A DNA stretch of 64,000 nt from JAAELZ01 sp965223465 (lineage in GTDB: Bacteria > Pseudomonadota > Gammaproteobacteria > Arenicellales > Poriferihabitantaceae): NCBI GenBank assembly GCA_965223465.1, contig OZ245025.1:2976001-3040000 (forward strand), in the 5' to 3' direction. The position numbers and the translations under genes are program-made. Under the pieces are notes generated by a model that worked only from the letters and a program-made list of their open reading frames with translations, ran no database searches and had not been told where the DNA came from. Positions 26,388-34,833 of this stretch are shown one piece after another (within the stretch, counting starts at the first letter, position 1; the number at the start of each line of letters is the position of its first letter).

Positions 26388-26807
26388 ATGGCTATTCTCT
26401 GGTTAAAAGTTTTTCATCTGTTTGCGGTGATCGCCTGGTTTGCCGGGATTTTTTACCTGCCCAGATTGTTTGTCTATCATGCAATGTCAGAAGACGAAAT
26501 TAGCCGTGAGCGTTTTAAAATAATGGAACGCAAATTATTATGGGGTATCATGACACCCAGTGCGGTGGTTGCCGTGATACTGGGTATCTGGCTGTGGTTA
26601 GGCTATGGCTTTACCGGTACCTGGCTGGCGGTAAAGCTTGTCTTGGTGGGTTTGTTATTGGCTTACCACGCCTGGTGCATCAAGGTCGTGCGGGACTTCA
26701 AGCTTGACCGTGCCAAGCATAGTCATGTGTTCTATCGTTGGATGAACGAATTGCCGGTATTTTTATTACTAGGAATACTGATTTTAGTGGTGATCAAGCC
26801 TTTTTAG
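26388..26807 (+). CDS. HemJ-like protoporphyrinogen oxidase / CopD-family membrane protein
   Basis: The 139-residue protein has four membrane helices. It starts WLKVFHLFAVIAWFAGIFYLPRLFVYH, with the conserved His residues of the HemJ (UPF0093) family that oxidises protoporphyrinogen IX in heme synthesis. RWMNELPVFLLLGILILVVIKPF is the characteristic C-terminal motif. Length and motifs fit HemJ well. It lies between a SlyD-like gene and trmL with short gaps. The presence of hemW elsewhere in the window is consistent with active heme use but is not linked. Confidence 0.85.
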   Translation: MAILWLKVFHLFAVIAWFAGIFYLPRLFVYHAMSEDEISRERFKIMERKLLWGIMTPSAVVAVILGIWLWLGYGFTGTWLAVKLVLVGLLLAYHAWCIKVVRDFKLDRAKHSHVFYRWMNELPVFLLLGILILVVIKPF

Positions 26808-26821
26808 CTTGCCGATAACAG

Positions 26822-27280
26822 ATGTTCCACATTGTGCTGGTCGAGCCCCAGATCCCGCCAAATACCGGAAACATCATTCGTTTATGCGCCAATACGGGGT
26901 GCTATCTACATTTAATTGAACCGCTGGGTTTTGAGTTAAGCGCGAAACAACTCAGGCGCGCTGGAATGGATTACACCGATTTGGCCGTAGTTAAAGTATG
27001 GCAAAACTGGCAAAAGTTTATAGAAAGTGCTGCAGTTGAGCGGTGGGTGACACTGTCAACTCACCATCAAACACGCTACTCTGATTTTTCTTTCCAGCCC
27101 GGTGATGCCTTCGTATTTGGTTCCGAAGGAAAAGGTCTGCCGTCCAGCATTCGAGAAAGTGATGCCCAGGCAGCTAAGCTGACCTTGCCGATGCGAAAGC
27201 ACAATCGCAGCCTGAACTTATCGAATTCGGTGGCCGCCGTGGTGTACGAGGCATGGCGTCAATGTGACTTTGCGATGTAG
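26822..27280 (+). CDS. trmL: tRNA (cytidine/uridine-2'-O)-methyltransferase TrmL
   Basis: TrmL methylates the wobble ribose of certain tRNA-Leu species. This SPOUT-fold enzyme has the N-terminal VLVEPQIPPNTGNIIRLCANTG, the central VFGSEGKGLPSSI, and the C-terminal knot motif LPMRKHNRSLNLSNSVAAVVYEAWRQ. The 152 residues match the family. It starts 14 bases after the HemJ-like gene and ends one base from the end of the oppositely oriented flavin reductase-like gene. Confidence 0.93.
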   Translation: MFHIVLVEPQIPPNTGNIIRLCANTGCYLHLIEPLGFELSAKQLRRAGMDYTDLAVVKVWQNWQKFIESAAVERWVTLSTHHQTRYSDFSFQPGDAFVFGSEGKGLPSSIRESDAQAAKLTLPMRKHNRSLNLSNSVAAVVYEAWRQCDFAM

Positions 27281-27281
27281 C

Positions 27282-27908
27282 TCATTTGGGTCGTACTAAC
27301 TCCATATGCTTACCCAAAAATGCGTACCCGTTTCCGCCCAGACGCGCCAACGGGTCAAGCTTTTTGGCGTCGATGCGCGTGCGTCCCTTGGTATCTTGTG
27401 TGACGATACTATCGTCATAAAACGCGGATTGTATCTGTGCAAACACCAGCGCCTGGGTGGACTGATGAATCGAATGTACGTGATCGAGGGTGCAAGCCAG
27501 GGCAACTTTAGCAGTGGATAGACGCGGCAGTGAAAACTCTTCAATGGCAGATGTGGTGAGCTGGTCAGGTAATAATTCTGACTCTCCGTAGCCGAGCGTG
27601 GCCGAACTTTGATTTAGCGCTTTAACATGTTCTGCGCTTGCAATATGAATGACCATTTGGTGGCTGCGCGTAATGTTTCGTAAAGTGTCTTTAATGCTGC
27701 CGTCGACTTGGGTACCGACTGATATCATGACGGTAGGGGGTGCAGACGCGACCGCGTTGAAATAAGAAAAGGGCGCCAGGTTGTAACGATTAAGTGTGTT
27801 GGTTCCTTCATTCTCAGTTAAAACCCAGGCGATCGGCCTGGGCATGATGGTTTGCGTCATCAAGTGATAGGCCGAAATCGCGTTTAAATCAGAGAAATTA
27901 ATCTGCAT
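27282..27908 (-). CDS. Flavin reductase-like FMN-binding protein
   Basis: The 208-residue protein belongs to the flavin reductase/flavoredoxin domain group. It shows MPRPIAWVLTENEG...NLAPFSYFNAVASAPPTVMISVG, the usual FMN-binding N-terminal signature, and a C-terminal ARLGGNGYAFLGKHMELVRP. It probably binds FMN and may reduce flavin or an electron acceptor. It begins 11 bases after argF ends and is probably co-transcribed with it, though no arginine role is known for the family. The substrate is unknown. Confidence 0.82.
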   Translation of the reverse strand: MQINFSDLNAISAYHLMTQTIMPRPIAWVLTENEGTNTLNRYNLAPFSYFNAVASAPPTVMISVGTQVDGSIKDTLRNITRSHQMVIHIASAEHVKALNQSSATLGYGESELLPDQLTTSAIEEFSLPRLSTAKVALACTLDHVHSIHQSTQALVFAQIQSAFYDDSIVTQDTKGRTRIDAKKLDPLARLGGNGYAFLGKHMELVRPK

Positions 27909-27919
27909 GTTAAGCCCTG

Positions 27920-28816
27920 CTAAGCGAGGAGTAGTTCTAATAGCGCCTTTTGGGCGTGTAAGCGGTTTTCAGCTTCATCCCAAACCACACTTTGTTGGCC
28001 TTCCAGTACGGAATCGGTCACTTCATAGCCCCGATAAGCGGGTAGGCAATGCATGAAAATAGCGTCATCTGCGGCAAACGACATTAGCTTATCGTCCACA
28101 CAATACCCATCAAATGCCGCTTCTCTTTCTGCTTTTTCCTGCTCCTGTCCCATGCTGGCCCAGGTATCGGTAACGACGCAATCGGCATTTTCAACCGCGT
28201 TTTTTGGGTCATGACCGATTTTGATATGGGAATTGCAATCGGCCACTAAATCCGCATCCGGTCCAAAGTTTTCCGGCGTGGCAATATTGAGCTGGAAGTC
28301 CAGCATTTTGGCCGCATTCATCCAGGAATGGCAGACGTTGTTTCCGTCTCCTACCCAAGCGAAAGTTTTACCGCTAATTTCTCCACGGTGTTCGGTGTAA
28401 GTTTGTAGATCAGCCAACAACTGGCATGGGTGATAACGGTCGCATAACGCGTTGATCACCGGTACGTCGGCGTATTCAGACATGGTTTTTACCCGCGCAT
28501 GGGTGGTGGTACGCATTACAATCACATCTACCATACGGGATAAAACACGGGCCGTATCTCGAATCGGCTCGCCGCGTTGAATCTGTGAATCCCTGGGTGA
28601 TAGAAACATTGCATGCCCACCCAGTTGGGCCATTCCAATTTCAAACGAACTCCGGGTTCGAGTGGAGGACTTTTCAAATACCAATGCCATGGTGTGGCCA
28701 CTTAAGCTGCGCGGAGCGGTTTTGCCCAGCGCCTTAAGCTCGATCGCACGCTGGATGAGTGTACGTATTTCGTTTGCGTTCAGGTCCCGCAATGAAAGAA
28801 AGTGCCGAATTGCCAT
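27920..28816 (-). CDS. argF: Ornithine carbamoyltransferase
   Basis: It joins ornithine and carbamoyl phosphate to make citrulline in arginine synthesis. The carbamoyl-phosphate loop is KSSTRTRSSFE near residue 50. HPCQLLADLQT near residue 128 is the second ligand motif. DTWASMGQE binds ornithine and MHCLPAYRG carries the catalytic Cys. The 298 residues are typical. It is divergent from argG. Its leader holds an intrinsic terminator 30 bases before the ATG, so expression may be attenuated. Confidence 0.95.
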   Translation of the reverse strand: MAIRHFLSLRDLNANEIRTLIQRAIELKALGKTAPRSLSGHTMALVFEKSSTRTRSSFEIGMAQLGGHAMFLSPRDSQIQRGEPIRDTARVLSRMVDVIVMRTTTHARVKTMSEYADVPVINALCDRYHPCQLLADLQTYTEHRGEISGKTFAWVGDGNNVCHSWMNAAKMLDFQLNIATPENFGPDADLVADCNSHIKIGHDPKNAVENADCVVTDTWASMGQEQEKAEREAAFDGYCVDDKLMSFAADDAIFMHCLPAYRGYEVTDSVLEGQQSVVWDEAENRLHAQKALLELLLA

Positions 28817-28845
28817 TGAAGTTACTTATTATGTTACAGGGAAAA

Positions 28846-28878
28846 TAAAAAGCACCCGGATAAGCGTATCACGGGTGC
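28846..28878 (-). terminator. Intrinsic terminator in the argF leader
   Basis: On the minus strand GCACCCG pairs with CGGGTGC (28878-28872 with 28858-28852), extended inward by a GATA/TATC stem with a four-base loop and one bulge. It is followed by TTTTTATTTT. It lies between the argF promoter candidate and the argF ATG, in the argF direction. That is attenuator geometry; the controlling signal is unknown. Confidence 0.75.
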
Positions 28879-28926
28879 GCGCGATGGTTTGGGTAAATCT
28901 ATGTGAAAGTGTGCTGGACCCAGCAT

Positions 28927-28954
28927 TTTATATAATACAGGGCTTGTATTTCAA
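28927..28954 (-). promoter_or_regulatory. Candidate argF promoter with operator-like dyads
   Basis: Minus-strand TTGAAA (28954-28949) and TATAAA (28932-28927) have a 16-base spacer. The -35 box lies inside a perfect inverted repeat GGCTTG-n5-CAAGCC (28941-28957). A second dyad TGCTGG-n2-CCAGCA (28912-28925) abuts the start region. Neither resembles the E. coli ARG box closely. Confidence 0.5.
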
Positions 28955-29008
28955 GCCTGCTTTATTTAGCCTTCGTCGGCTATTCTTCTGATCCACGAAA
29001 TCATTCTT

Positions 29009-30226
29009 ATGACAAAGGTAAAAAAAGCGGTACTGGCGTATTCGGGCGGCCTGGATACTTCAATTATTCTCAAATGGTTACAGGATGTGTACGCATGTGA
29101 GGTGGTCACCTTCACCGCGGACATTGGTCAGGGTGAAGAGCTTGAGCCTGCGCGCAAACGGGCGGAAGAATTTGGTATTCAAGAGATTTATATCGAAGAC
29201 TTGCGCGAAGAGTTTGCGCGTGAGTATGTCTTTCCCATGTTTCGTGCCAATACAATTTATGAGGGGGAGTATTTACTGGGGACTTCCATTGCCCGGCCAT
29301 TGATCGCGAAACACTTGATCAGGATTGCTGTGCAAACCGGTGCAGATGCAATATCTCACGGTGCCACTGGCAAGGGCAATGACCAGGTCCGTTTCGAGCT
29401 GGGCGCGTACGCGTTAAATCCTGATATTAAAGTGATTGCACCCTGGCGCGAATGGAATTTAAGTTCACGTGAAAAACTACTGGAGTACGCAGCGAAGCAC
29501 GGTATTTCGGTTGAAAAGAAGAAAGATGGCAGCTCGATGTATTCTATGGATGCCAATTCGTTGCATATTTCCTATGAAGGTGGTGAATTGGAAGATCCGT
29601 GGATTCAGCCCGGTGAAGAAATGTGGCGATGGACGGTTTCCCCGAAAGATGCGCCTGATACACCCGAAGAAATTACTTTGCGTTATCAATGTGGTGATAT
29701 CGTGGCGATTAATGGTGAACCTAAAACACCCAACCAGGTGATGGAGCAACTCAATGCCCTGGGTTCTAAACATGGGGTTGGACGCACAGATCTGGTTGAA
29801 AACCGTTTTGTCGGGATGAAATCGCGTGGTTGCTACGAAACCCCTGCGGGTACCATCATGTTACGCGCGCATCGGGCCATGGAGTCGATTACGCTAGACC
29901 GAGAAGTCACGCACCTAAAAGATGAGCTGATGCCAAAATATGCGAAACTTATTTACAATGGTTTTTGGTTTGCACCCGAGCGAAAATTGATGCAAACCAT
30001 GATTGACCAAAGCCAGCAGCAGGTAAATGGCGAGGTGCGGATTGAGCTATACAAAGGCAATGTACTGGTGACGGGCCGTCAATCTGCAGACTCACTGTTT
30101 GACGAGAGCATTGCGACATTTGAAGAAGACGAAGGGGCCTATGATCAGGCGGACGCGGCAGGGTTCATTAAACTCAATGCTCTACGTTTACGAATAGCCG
30201 CCAATAAAGGCCGTAACCACGACTAA
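29009..30226 (+). CDS. argG: Argininosuccinate synthase
   Basis: It condenses citrulline with aspartate using ATP. The PP-loop AYSGGLDTSIILKWL is at residues 10-24. GTSIARPLIAKH and SHGATGKGNDQVRFE are core signatures, and FVGMKSRGCYETPAG is near the C-terminal third. The 405 residues match the short bacterial class. It is divergent from argF across 192 bases, so the two consecutive arginine steps could share control. The ATG at 29009 gives the standard N terminus. Confidence 0.96.
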   Translation: MTKVKKAVLAYSGGLDTSIILKWLQDVYACEVVTFTADIGQGEELEPARKRAEEFGIQEIYIEDLREEFAREYVFPMFRANTIYEGEYLLGTSIARPLIAKHLIRIAVQTGADAISHGATGKGNDQVRFELGAYALNPDIKVIAPWREWNLSSREKLLEYAAKHGISVEKKKDGSSMYSMDANSLHISYEGGELEDPWIQPGEEMWRWTVSPKDAPDTPEEITLRYQCGDIVAINGEPKTPNQVMEQLNALGSKHGVGRTDLVENRFVGMKSRGCYETPAGTIMLRAHRAMESITLDREVTHLKDELMPKYAKLIYNGFWFAPERKLMQTMIDQSQQQVNGEVRIELYKGNVLVTGRQSADSLFDESIATFEEDEGAYDQADAAGFIKLNALRLRIAANKGRNHD

Positions 30227-30267
30227 ATTTCGCTTCCCACCAATAAAGTCAGCATAGCAAGACCTAC

Positions 30268-31617
30268 ATGTCGCGCATTCTAAAAGTTATCAGTAGCGGC
30301 TTTACCAGTAAATTATTGTTATTGTTGTTTGATGTTGCTGGTTTGTTGGTGATCTTTAGCCTGACCCATCAATATAGAATGGGTTATGACATTCAATTTA
30401 ACGGTGGGCCGATCTGGGCAATTGTGTGTATTACCGTGGTGACGCTGTATATCATGGACGTGTATCGTACCGAGACCCCGATAACGCGGGCTCGCCTTCC
30501 GCTACAGACTTTTCTGGCAGTCCCGGTTGCAGGTGTGTTAACCGCATTATTTGTTTACGTGCTAGGGGTAAACTCGTTTTTACCCATCTTCGGGCGCGGG
30601 GTTATGCCGGTTGCGTTTTTTTTATTTAGTCTTTGGGCGGCGAGTTTTCGCTGGTTATTGACTTATGTTAACGAATACTATGGCGATAAACTGCACTGGT
30701 TTTTACTCATGGATGCAGCGATGGCTGATCAGATACAGCATGATTTGGATGATAAGCATGCTGGTCGTTCAGAGTTGATTGAAATTTCCGATCCTGAGCA
30801 CGCGCTGGCCGTATTACCGGTGGACCTGGACATTCACAAGTACGGCATTATTGTCAGTAAATTCGCAGATTTGAGCGACGAGGTGGTATCGCGAATTTCG
30901 GATTTTCGGTTTAAAGGGATGAAGGTGCTTTCGTTCAGTGCGTTTTACGAACGCTATTGGTCACGAATTCCGGTTATGTATTTAAATGAAGGCTGGTTTT
31001 TACAATCTTCTGGATTTGATCGTATTTATGACCGCGTGGGCCTGCGCTTTCAGCGGGTGCTAGACGTGGTATTATCAATTGGTGCTTTATTGATATTGAG
31101 CCCGGTATTACTTTTATTGATGCTATTGGTGCGCATTAGCTCATCAGGTCCCGCAATCTACGCCCAGCAGCGCGTGGGATTAAATGGAAATTATTTTACT
31201 TTGTATAAACTTCGTACTATGGTGGATGGTGCTGAGCAAGAAGGACCGGTGTGGGCAACAAAAAATGATTCACGTGTCACGCCACTTGGAACCGTATTGC
31301 GGGCGACGCGTCTGGATGAGCTCCCGCAACTGTACAATATCTTAAAAGGCGAGATGAGTTTGATTGGCCCCCGGCCAGAGCGGCCAGAATTTGTTGATCA
31401 ATTACGCGAGCAAGTACCCCATTACGATCTGCGCCATTTAGTTGCGCCCGGATTAACCGGCTGGGCGCAAGTGATGTTTCGCTATACTAATTCAATTGAC
31501 GATGCAGCGCGTAAACTGGAGTACGATTTGTACTACATTAAGAATCATTCCCTGCAGCTGGATTTCGCCATTCTTATTAAAACGTTGATACTAATGATTC
31601 GCAGAATGGGACACTGA
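30268..31617 (+). CDS. Undecaprenyl-phosphate sugar phosphotransferase, exopolysaccharide type
   Basis: This membrane enzyme probably transfers the first sugar phosphate to undecaprenyl phosphate for an exported polysaccharide. The N-terminal half has about four membrane helices and a CoA-binding-like region. The C-terminal catalytic domain has a membrane hairpin, then AQQRVGLNGNYFTLYKLRTM, the TRLDELPQLYNILKGEMSLIGPRPERPEF motif, and APGLTGWAQV. The RPERPEF form resembles the EpsB_2 (TIGR03013) subtype I recall from PEP-CTERM/EpsH gene sets. No other polysaccharide genes are adjacent, so it stands apart from a cluster. 449 residues. Confidence 0.87.
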   Translation: MSRILKVISSGFTSKLLLLLFDVAGLLVIFSLTHQYRMGYDIQFNGGPIWAIVCITVVTLYIMDVYRTETPITRARLPLQTFLAVPVAGVLTALFVYVLGVNSFLPIFGRGVMPVAFFLFSLWAASFRWLLTYVNEYYGDKLHWFLLMDAAMADQIQHDLDDKHAGRSELIEISDPEHALAVLPVDLDIHKYGIIVSKFADLSDEVVSRISDFRFKGMKVLSFSAFYERYWSRIPVMYLNEGWFLQSSGFDRIYDRVGLRFQRVLDVVLSIGALLILSPVLLLLMLLVRISSSGPAIYAQQRVGLNGNYFTLYKLRTMVDGAEQEGPVWATKNDSRVTPLGTVLRATRLDELPQLYNILKGEMSLIGPRPERPEFVDQLREQVPHYDLRHLVAPGLTGWAQVMFRYTNSIDDAARKLEYDLYYIKNHSLQLDFAILIKTLILMIRRMGH

Positions 31618-31628
31618 GCTTGGGCGAG

Positions 31629-32009
31629 CTATGCGCTGAGTATTTGCTCAATGTTTGGGTTTTCGTTATGTGGTTGTGGCGCAAGACGTTTATCCCAAAG
31701 ACTTTCGAGATCGTAATACTCGCGTACTTCCCGTTTCATGATATGGACCAATACATCGATGTAATCGATGAGTATCCATTCTCCTAAATCTTCCCCCTCA
31801 ATGCTTGCAGGGCTAACGTTGAATGTGCGTAGCCCATCTGTAACTTGCTGCGCAAGCGCGCTAACATGACGACCTGAGCTACCATGACAAATAATCATTT
31901 CATCAGTAATGTCCGTTAAGCTCCGCACATCTAGTTGTTTAATATCAATGGCTTTCGCGTTATCAAGCACGGTGGCAATACGCGCGCACATATCATTAGT
32001 ATCTAACAT
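31629..32009 (-). CDS. rsfS: Ribosomal silencing factor RsfS
   Basis: RsfS binds ribosomal protein L14 on the large subunit and blocks subunit joining during starvation. The 126-residue protein has the family core IDIKQLDVRSLTDITDEMIICHGSSGRHVSALA, then EGEDLGEWILIDYIDVLVHIMKREVREYYDLESLW. Relatives usually place it between nadD and rlmH; here it is a single gene facing the end of the sugar transferase gene. Confidence 0.94.
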   Translation of the reverse strand: MLDTNDMCARIATVLDNAKAIDIKQLDVRSLTDITDEMIICHGSSGRHVSALAQQVTDGLRTFNVSPASIEGEDLGEWILIDYIDVLVHIMKREVREYYDLESLWDKRLAPQPHNENPNIEQILSA

Positions 32010-32519
32010 CGATAAGGATTAAGGGCTGGTAAAAAGGAAAAGGGAGATGCAGACAGGCGCTGATTGTATAAGTTTGAATCAATTTGTTGTACGCCAGCGC
32101 TTCATTGGGTCGATAGTAGCATAAATCTTTAAAGGGTGTATTGCGTGTGAACTTAATGCAATCGATATCTTATATAAATATTCGCTTATGCATTAGATAA
32201 ATAATATTTGTTTAATTTATGGATAGGAGTCGCGTATATTGCGATATGAATTTCAGTTTGCTGAGCAATTTTTTACCTGGCAAAAAAGACGTAATTGTCA
32301 TGAAGTAGTCTTTTAATCTGGGCGTCGTATATGGCGACGTGCCAACTATAAAGACTAAAACGGGGTTTACTTTAAACGAACTGTACAGCAAGCCTATTAG
32401 CGAAGGTTGAAAGCAACGCAATTTAGGTCATATTTGCCTCTTGAGTTGCAGAATATTCCTCTGGTGGAGGGTATTTGCATGGCTCGCTAAGTAAAGATTT
32501 TATTATTTCGGAGAGCATC
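32010..32519. other. Intergenic region upstream of phosphoribulokinase (510 bases)
   Basis: No gene is supported. The region is AT-rich and holds a hairpin CGTCG/CGACG at about 32319-32343. A short reading frame near its 3' end runs into prk but lacks a separate ribosome site. It could hold a regulator site for prk, but no specific motif is recognised. Confidence 0.5.
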
Positions 32520-33410
32520 ATGTCTCAATCTCATCCAATCATTGCCGTTACCGGTTCTTCGGGAGCAGGTACTTCAACAGTAAAAAAGGCTTTCGAGCAT
32601 ATATTTTCGCGCGAAAAAGTTAACGCGGCCATTATTGAAGGCGACAGCTTTCATAGTTTGAGTCGTGTTCAATTTAAAGCTGCAGTAGAAGCTGCTGAAA
32701 AAAAGGGCAACAGCTTTTTTAGCCATTTTGGCCCTGACGCTAATGATTTCTTAGCACTTGAGCGTTTATTCAAAAGCTATGGCAAATCGGGTACGGGTAA
32801 GCGGCGCTATTATTTACATAATGATGACGAGGCTGCTTTTCACAATAAGCGTCTGGCATTGCCCCGCCCACGCCATGGTGGAGAATTTACCCCTTGGGAG
32901 GACATTGAGGCCGATACCGATCTGTTGTTTTATGAAGGGTTGCACGGGCTGATTAAAGGCGATGGCTATGATGTCGCAAAACATGTTGATCTTGGTGTCG
33001 GCGTAGTGCCTATTGTGAATCTGGAGTGGATTCAAAAAATCCATCGTGATGGGGTTGAGCGCGGATATGACCGTGAGGTTATCGTAGATACCATATTACG
33101 ACGTATGCCTGATTACGTAACGCATATCACACCGCAATTTAGCCGTACGGATATCAATTTCCAGCGGGTTTCTACTGTTGATACTTCAAACCCATTTATT
33201 GCGCGTGATATTCCCACGCCAGATGAGAGTTTTGTGGTGATCCGTTTTAGTAGCCCGGAAAAATTTGAAGTAGATTTTGGTCATCTGCAGATGATGATTC
33301 ATGATTCGTTTATGTCGCGGCGTAATACCATCGTGGTGCCAGGCGGTAAAATGGGTCTGGCCATGGAAATTATTTTTGAGCCTATCATTCATCGTTTGAT
33401 TAACGAGTAG
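32520..33410 (+). CDS. prk: Phosphoribulokinase, CbbP-like
   Basis: It phosphorylates ribulose 5-phosphate to ribulose 1,5-bisphosphate, the substrate of RuBisCO. The P-loop region ITAVTGSSGAGTST-like (VTGSSGAGTSTVKKAF) is near residue 10 and EGDSFHSLSRVQF near residue 40. The C-terminal VDTILRRMPDYV, FIARDIPTPDESFVVIRF and NTIVVPGGKMGLAME resemble autotroph CbbP more than E. coli PrkB by memory. The ATG at 32520 follows CGGAGAG and gives 296 residues, the proteobacterial class I length. No RuBisCO, activase or CbbR gene is within the window. Confidence 0.9.
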   Translation: MSQSHPIIAVTGSSGAGTSTVKKAFEHIFSREKVNAAIIEGDSFHSLSRVQFKAAVEAAEKKGNSFFSHFGPDANDFLALERLFKSYGKSGTGKRRYYLHNDDEAAFHNKRLALPRPRHGGEFTPWEDIEADTDLLFYEGLHGLIKGDGYDVAKHVDLGVGVVPIVNLEWIQKIHRDGVERGYDREVIVDTILRRMPDYVTHITPQFSRTDINFQRVSTVDTSNPFIARDIPTPDESFVVIRFSSPEKFEVDFGHLQMMIHDSFMSRRNTIVVPGGKMGLAMEIIFEPIIHRLINE

Positions 33411-33436
33411 TATCAGACTGACCGATAGTTCGGCTA

Positions 33437-33464
33437 CCCCTTATGGTCACCTTGGCCTAAGGGG
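33437..33464. other. Hairpin between convergent prk and bamC
   Basis: CCCCTTA pairs with TAAGGGG around a 14-base loop that contains a further GG/CC pair. No T-run follows on either strand, so it is not a classic intrinsic terminator. It may protect mRNA 3' ends. Confidence 0.4.
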
Positions 33465-33471
33465 GAAAGGG

Positions 33472-34476
33472 CTATTGGTTTTTTCTCAGGCCAGCTGCGA
33501 TTTCATATAACAACGGCATGGCTTCTTCTCGGTCAATCGCTTTACCGCGACGAGATGTAATATTGATACGAGTTTTTTCCCCATCCGCCACGGGTTTGAG
33601 TTGAACACCCAGTTTTTTCTTATAAGATAGCTTGCTTAAAAAGCCCTTTGCCTCGGGCTGTTTTACAATGATTAGGTTTTCTTCCGGACGTTCGTTATCG
33701 TAGATATAGCGTGATGCGGCAATCGCATTTTTAACTTGCGTTAATGCGATTTCGCTATTTTCTGCTAAAATAATATGTTCGGGATTGGTTTCGACTAGAA
33801 CCACGCGGGCGCTGTTCTCTGATTCTATCTCGGCGCCAGCAAAGAATGCCGCCATTTTGCGTAACTGCTGGAGCACTTTGAGGCCGTCACCCTCTGTTTC
33901 TATCCAATCGGTTTCGATCACATCGTCTTGTCTTTTCGGTTCACTTACTGATAGTTTAAGTTGTTTGTGGGATATGTGTAGTGCGGTCACTTGCTCATCC
34001 AGCTTTTCTAGCCAGACAATATATTTATTGTTCACTGGCGGTCGACCAATTAAATTGCCCATACGCTTCCGCAAAGCTCTTCTGGTTGGTGTATCCGTCG
34101 TATCGTCGCCGATCCAATCTGTTTCTAGAATGCCATCTCGCTTGTTTTCACTCAAGACAGGCAGACCTGTTTTAATAGTGTAATCGAGCAGTTTTGCCCA
34201 TACCTCGTTGGTAGTTGACGTGATCTCAAGCCAGCGCTTATTGCCGCTCGATTTCATCGTTATGCCGTCAAGACTGGGCAGTACTTCTTGTTGGCGTCCC
34301 TCTGCGGGACGTTTCAAGGCGGCTTCACTACTATTGACAAGATCAGGTGGTATTTCCAGGCTGGATTGCGCGCGCGCGGTCTGATAGCCAGTATTTCCAA
34401 TAGTTGTTGTACCAGACCCGCCACAGGCGCTCAGGGCGCAAGTAAAGAGCACGATGAGTGGAGTTGAATGCCGCAT
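33472..34476 (-). CDS. bamC: Outer membrane assembly lipoprotein BamC
   Basis: BamC is an accessory lipoprotein of the BAM complex that inserts beta-barrel proteins. The ATG at 34476 gives a short lipoprotein signal ending LSACGG. The conserved N-terminal segment includes ARAQSSLEIPPDLV, the stretch that contacts BamD. Two helix-grip domains follow, including WLEITSTTNEVWAKLLDY and DWIETEGDGLKVLQQL. A TTG 15 codons upstream is an alternative start, but it would lengthen the signal. About 334 residues, near E. coli size (344). It is not beside dapA, its usual partner, and no good ribosome site is visible. Confidence 0.88.
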   Translation of the reverse strand: MRHSTPLIVLFTCALSACGGSGTTTIGNTGYQTARAQSSLEIPPDLVNSSEAALKRPAEGRQQEVLPSLDGITMKSSGNKRWLEITSTTNEVWAKLLDYTIKTGLPVLSENKRDGILETDWIGDDTTDTPTRRALRKRMGNLIGRPPVNNKYIVWLEKLDEQVTALHISHKQLKLSVSEPKRQDDVIETDWIETEGDGLKVLQQLRKMAAFFAGAEIESENSARVVLVETNPEHIILAENSEIALTQVKNAIAASRYIYDNERPEENLIIVKQPEAKGFLSKLSYKKKLGVQLKPVADGEKTRINITSRRGKAIDREEAMPLLYEIAAGLRKNQ

Positions 34477-34833
34477 AGAGAAGATACCAATTTGGTTTAG
34501 GCGTATTTTATATTTATTCAAGGGCGCTAATCAATAAAAGCAGCGGCTATCTGTATACAGCGCAACAAAAACCTTTTTGAAAGTATTTGTGTAACGTCAA
34601 TACTTGCAATGGCTAAAGTTTAAGAAAAGTTTATAAATAGTTCACAGCTGCGAGTGAACCTATGATTAGCGAAGGAGTCTGAGGGTATGTCTGGAAGAGA
34701 TAGCAGTTTGGCGAAGGCAGGTGTGAAAGCCCTAACTTTCACCGCCGCCATTGAAAAATGATTTTCGTTCGCCGCACTGCTTCACATGCTAGCCAGGCTA
34801 AACCTTAACTATATGAAACTTGGAGTTTACATT
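34477..34833. other. Divergent region between bamC and the small secreted gene (357 bases)
   Basis: No gene is supported. It has three stem-loops: AAGTATT/AATACTT at about 34580-34604, GTTCAC/GTGAAC at 34640-34659, and GTGAAAG-CCCTAA-CTTTCAC at 34723-34742. The last two would lie in a long leader of the small secreted gene. They match no riboswitch class I can recognise. Confidence 0.5.

Noticed and set aside
32212..32421. 69-codon minus-strand ORF upstream of prk
   Set aside because: No ribosome site, no recognised similarity and AT-rich composition like the surrounding non-coding DNA.
34640..34746. c-di-GMP, glycine or cobalamin riboswitch
   Set aside because: The conserved nucleotides of these classes are not found around the stem-loops.
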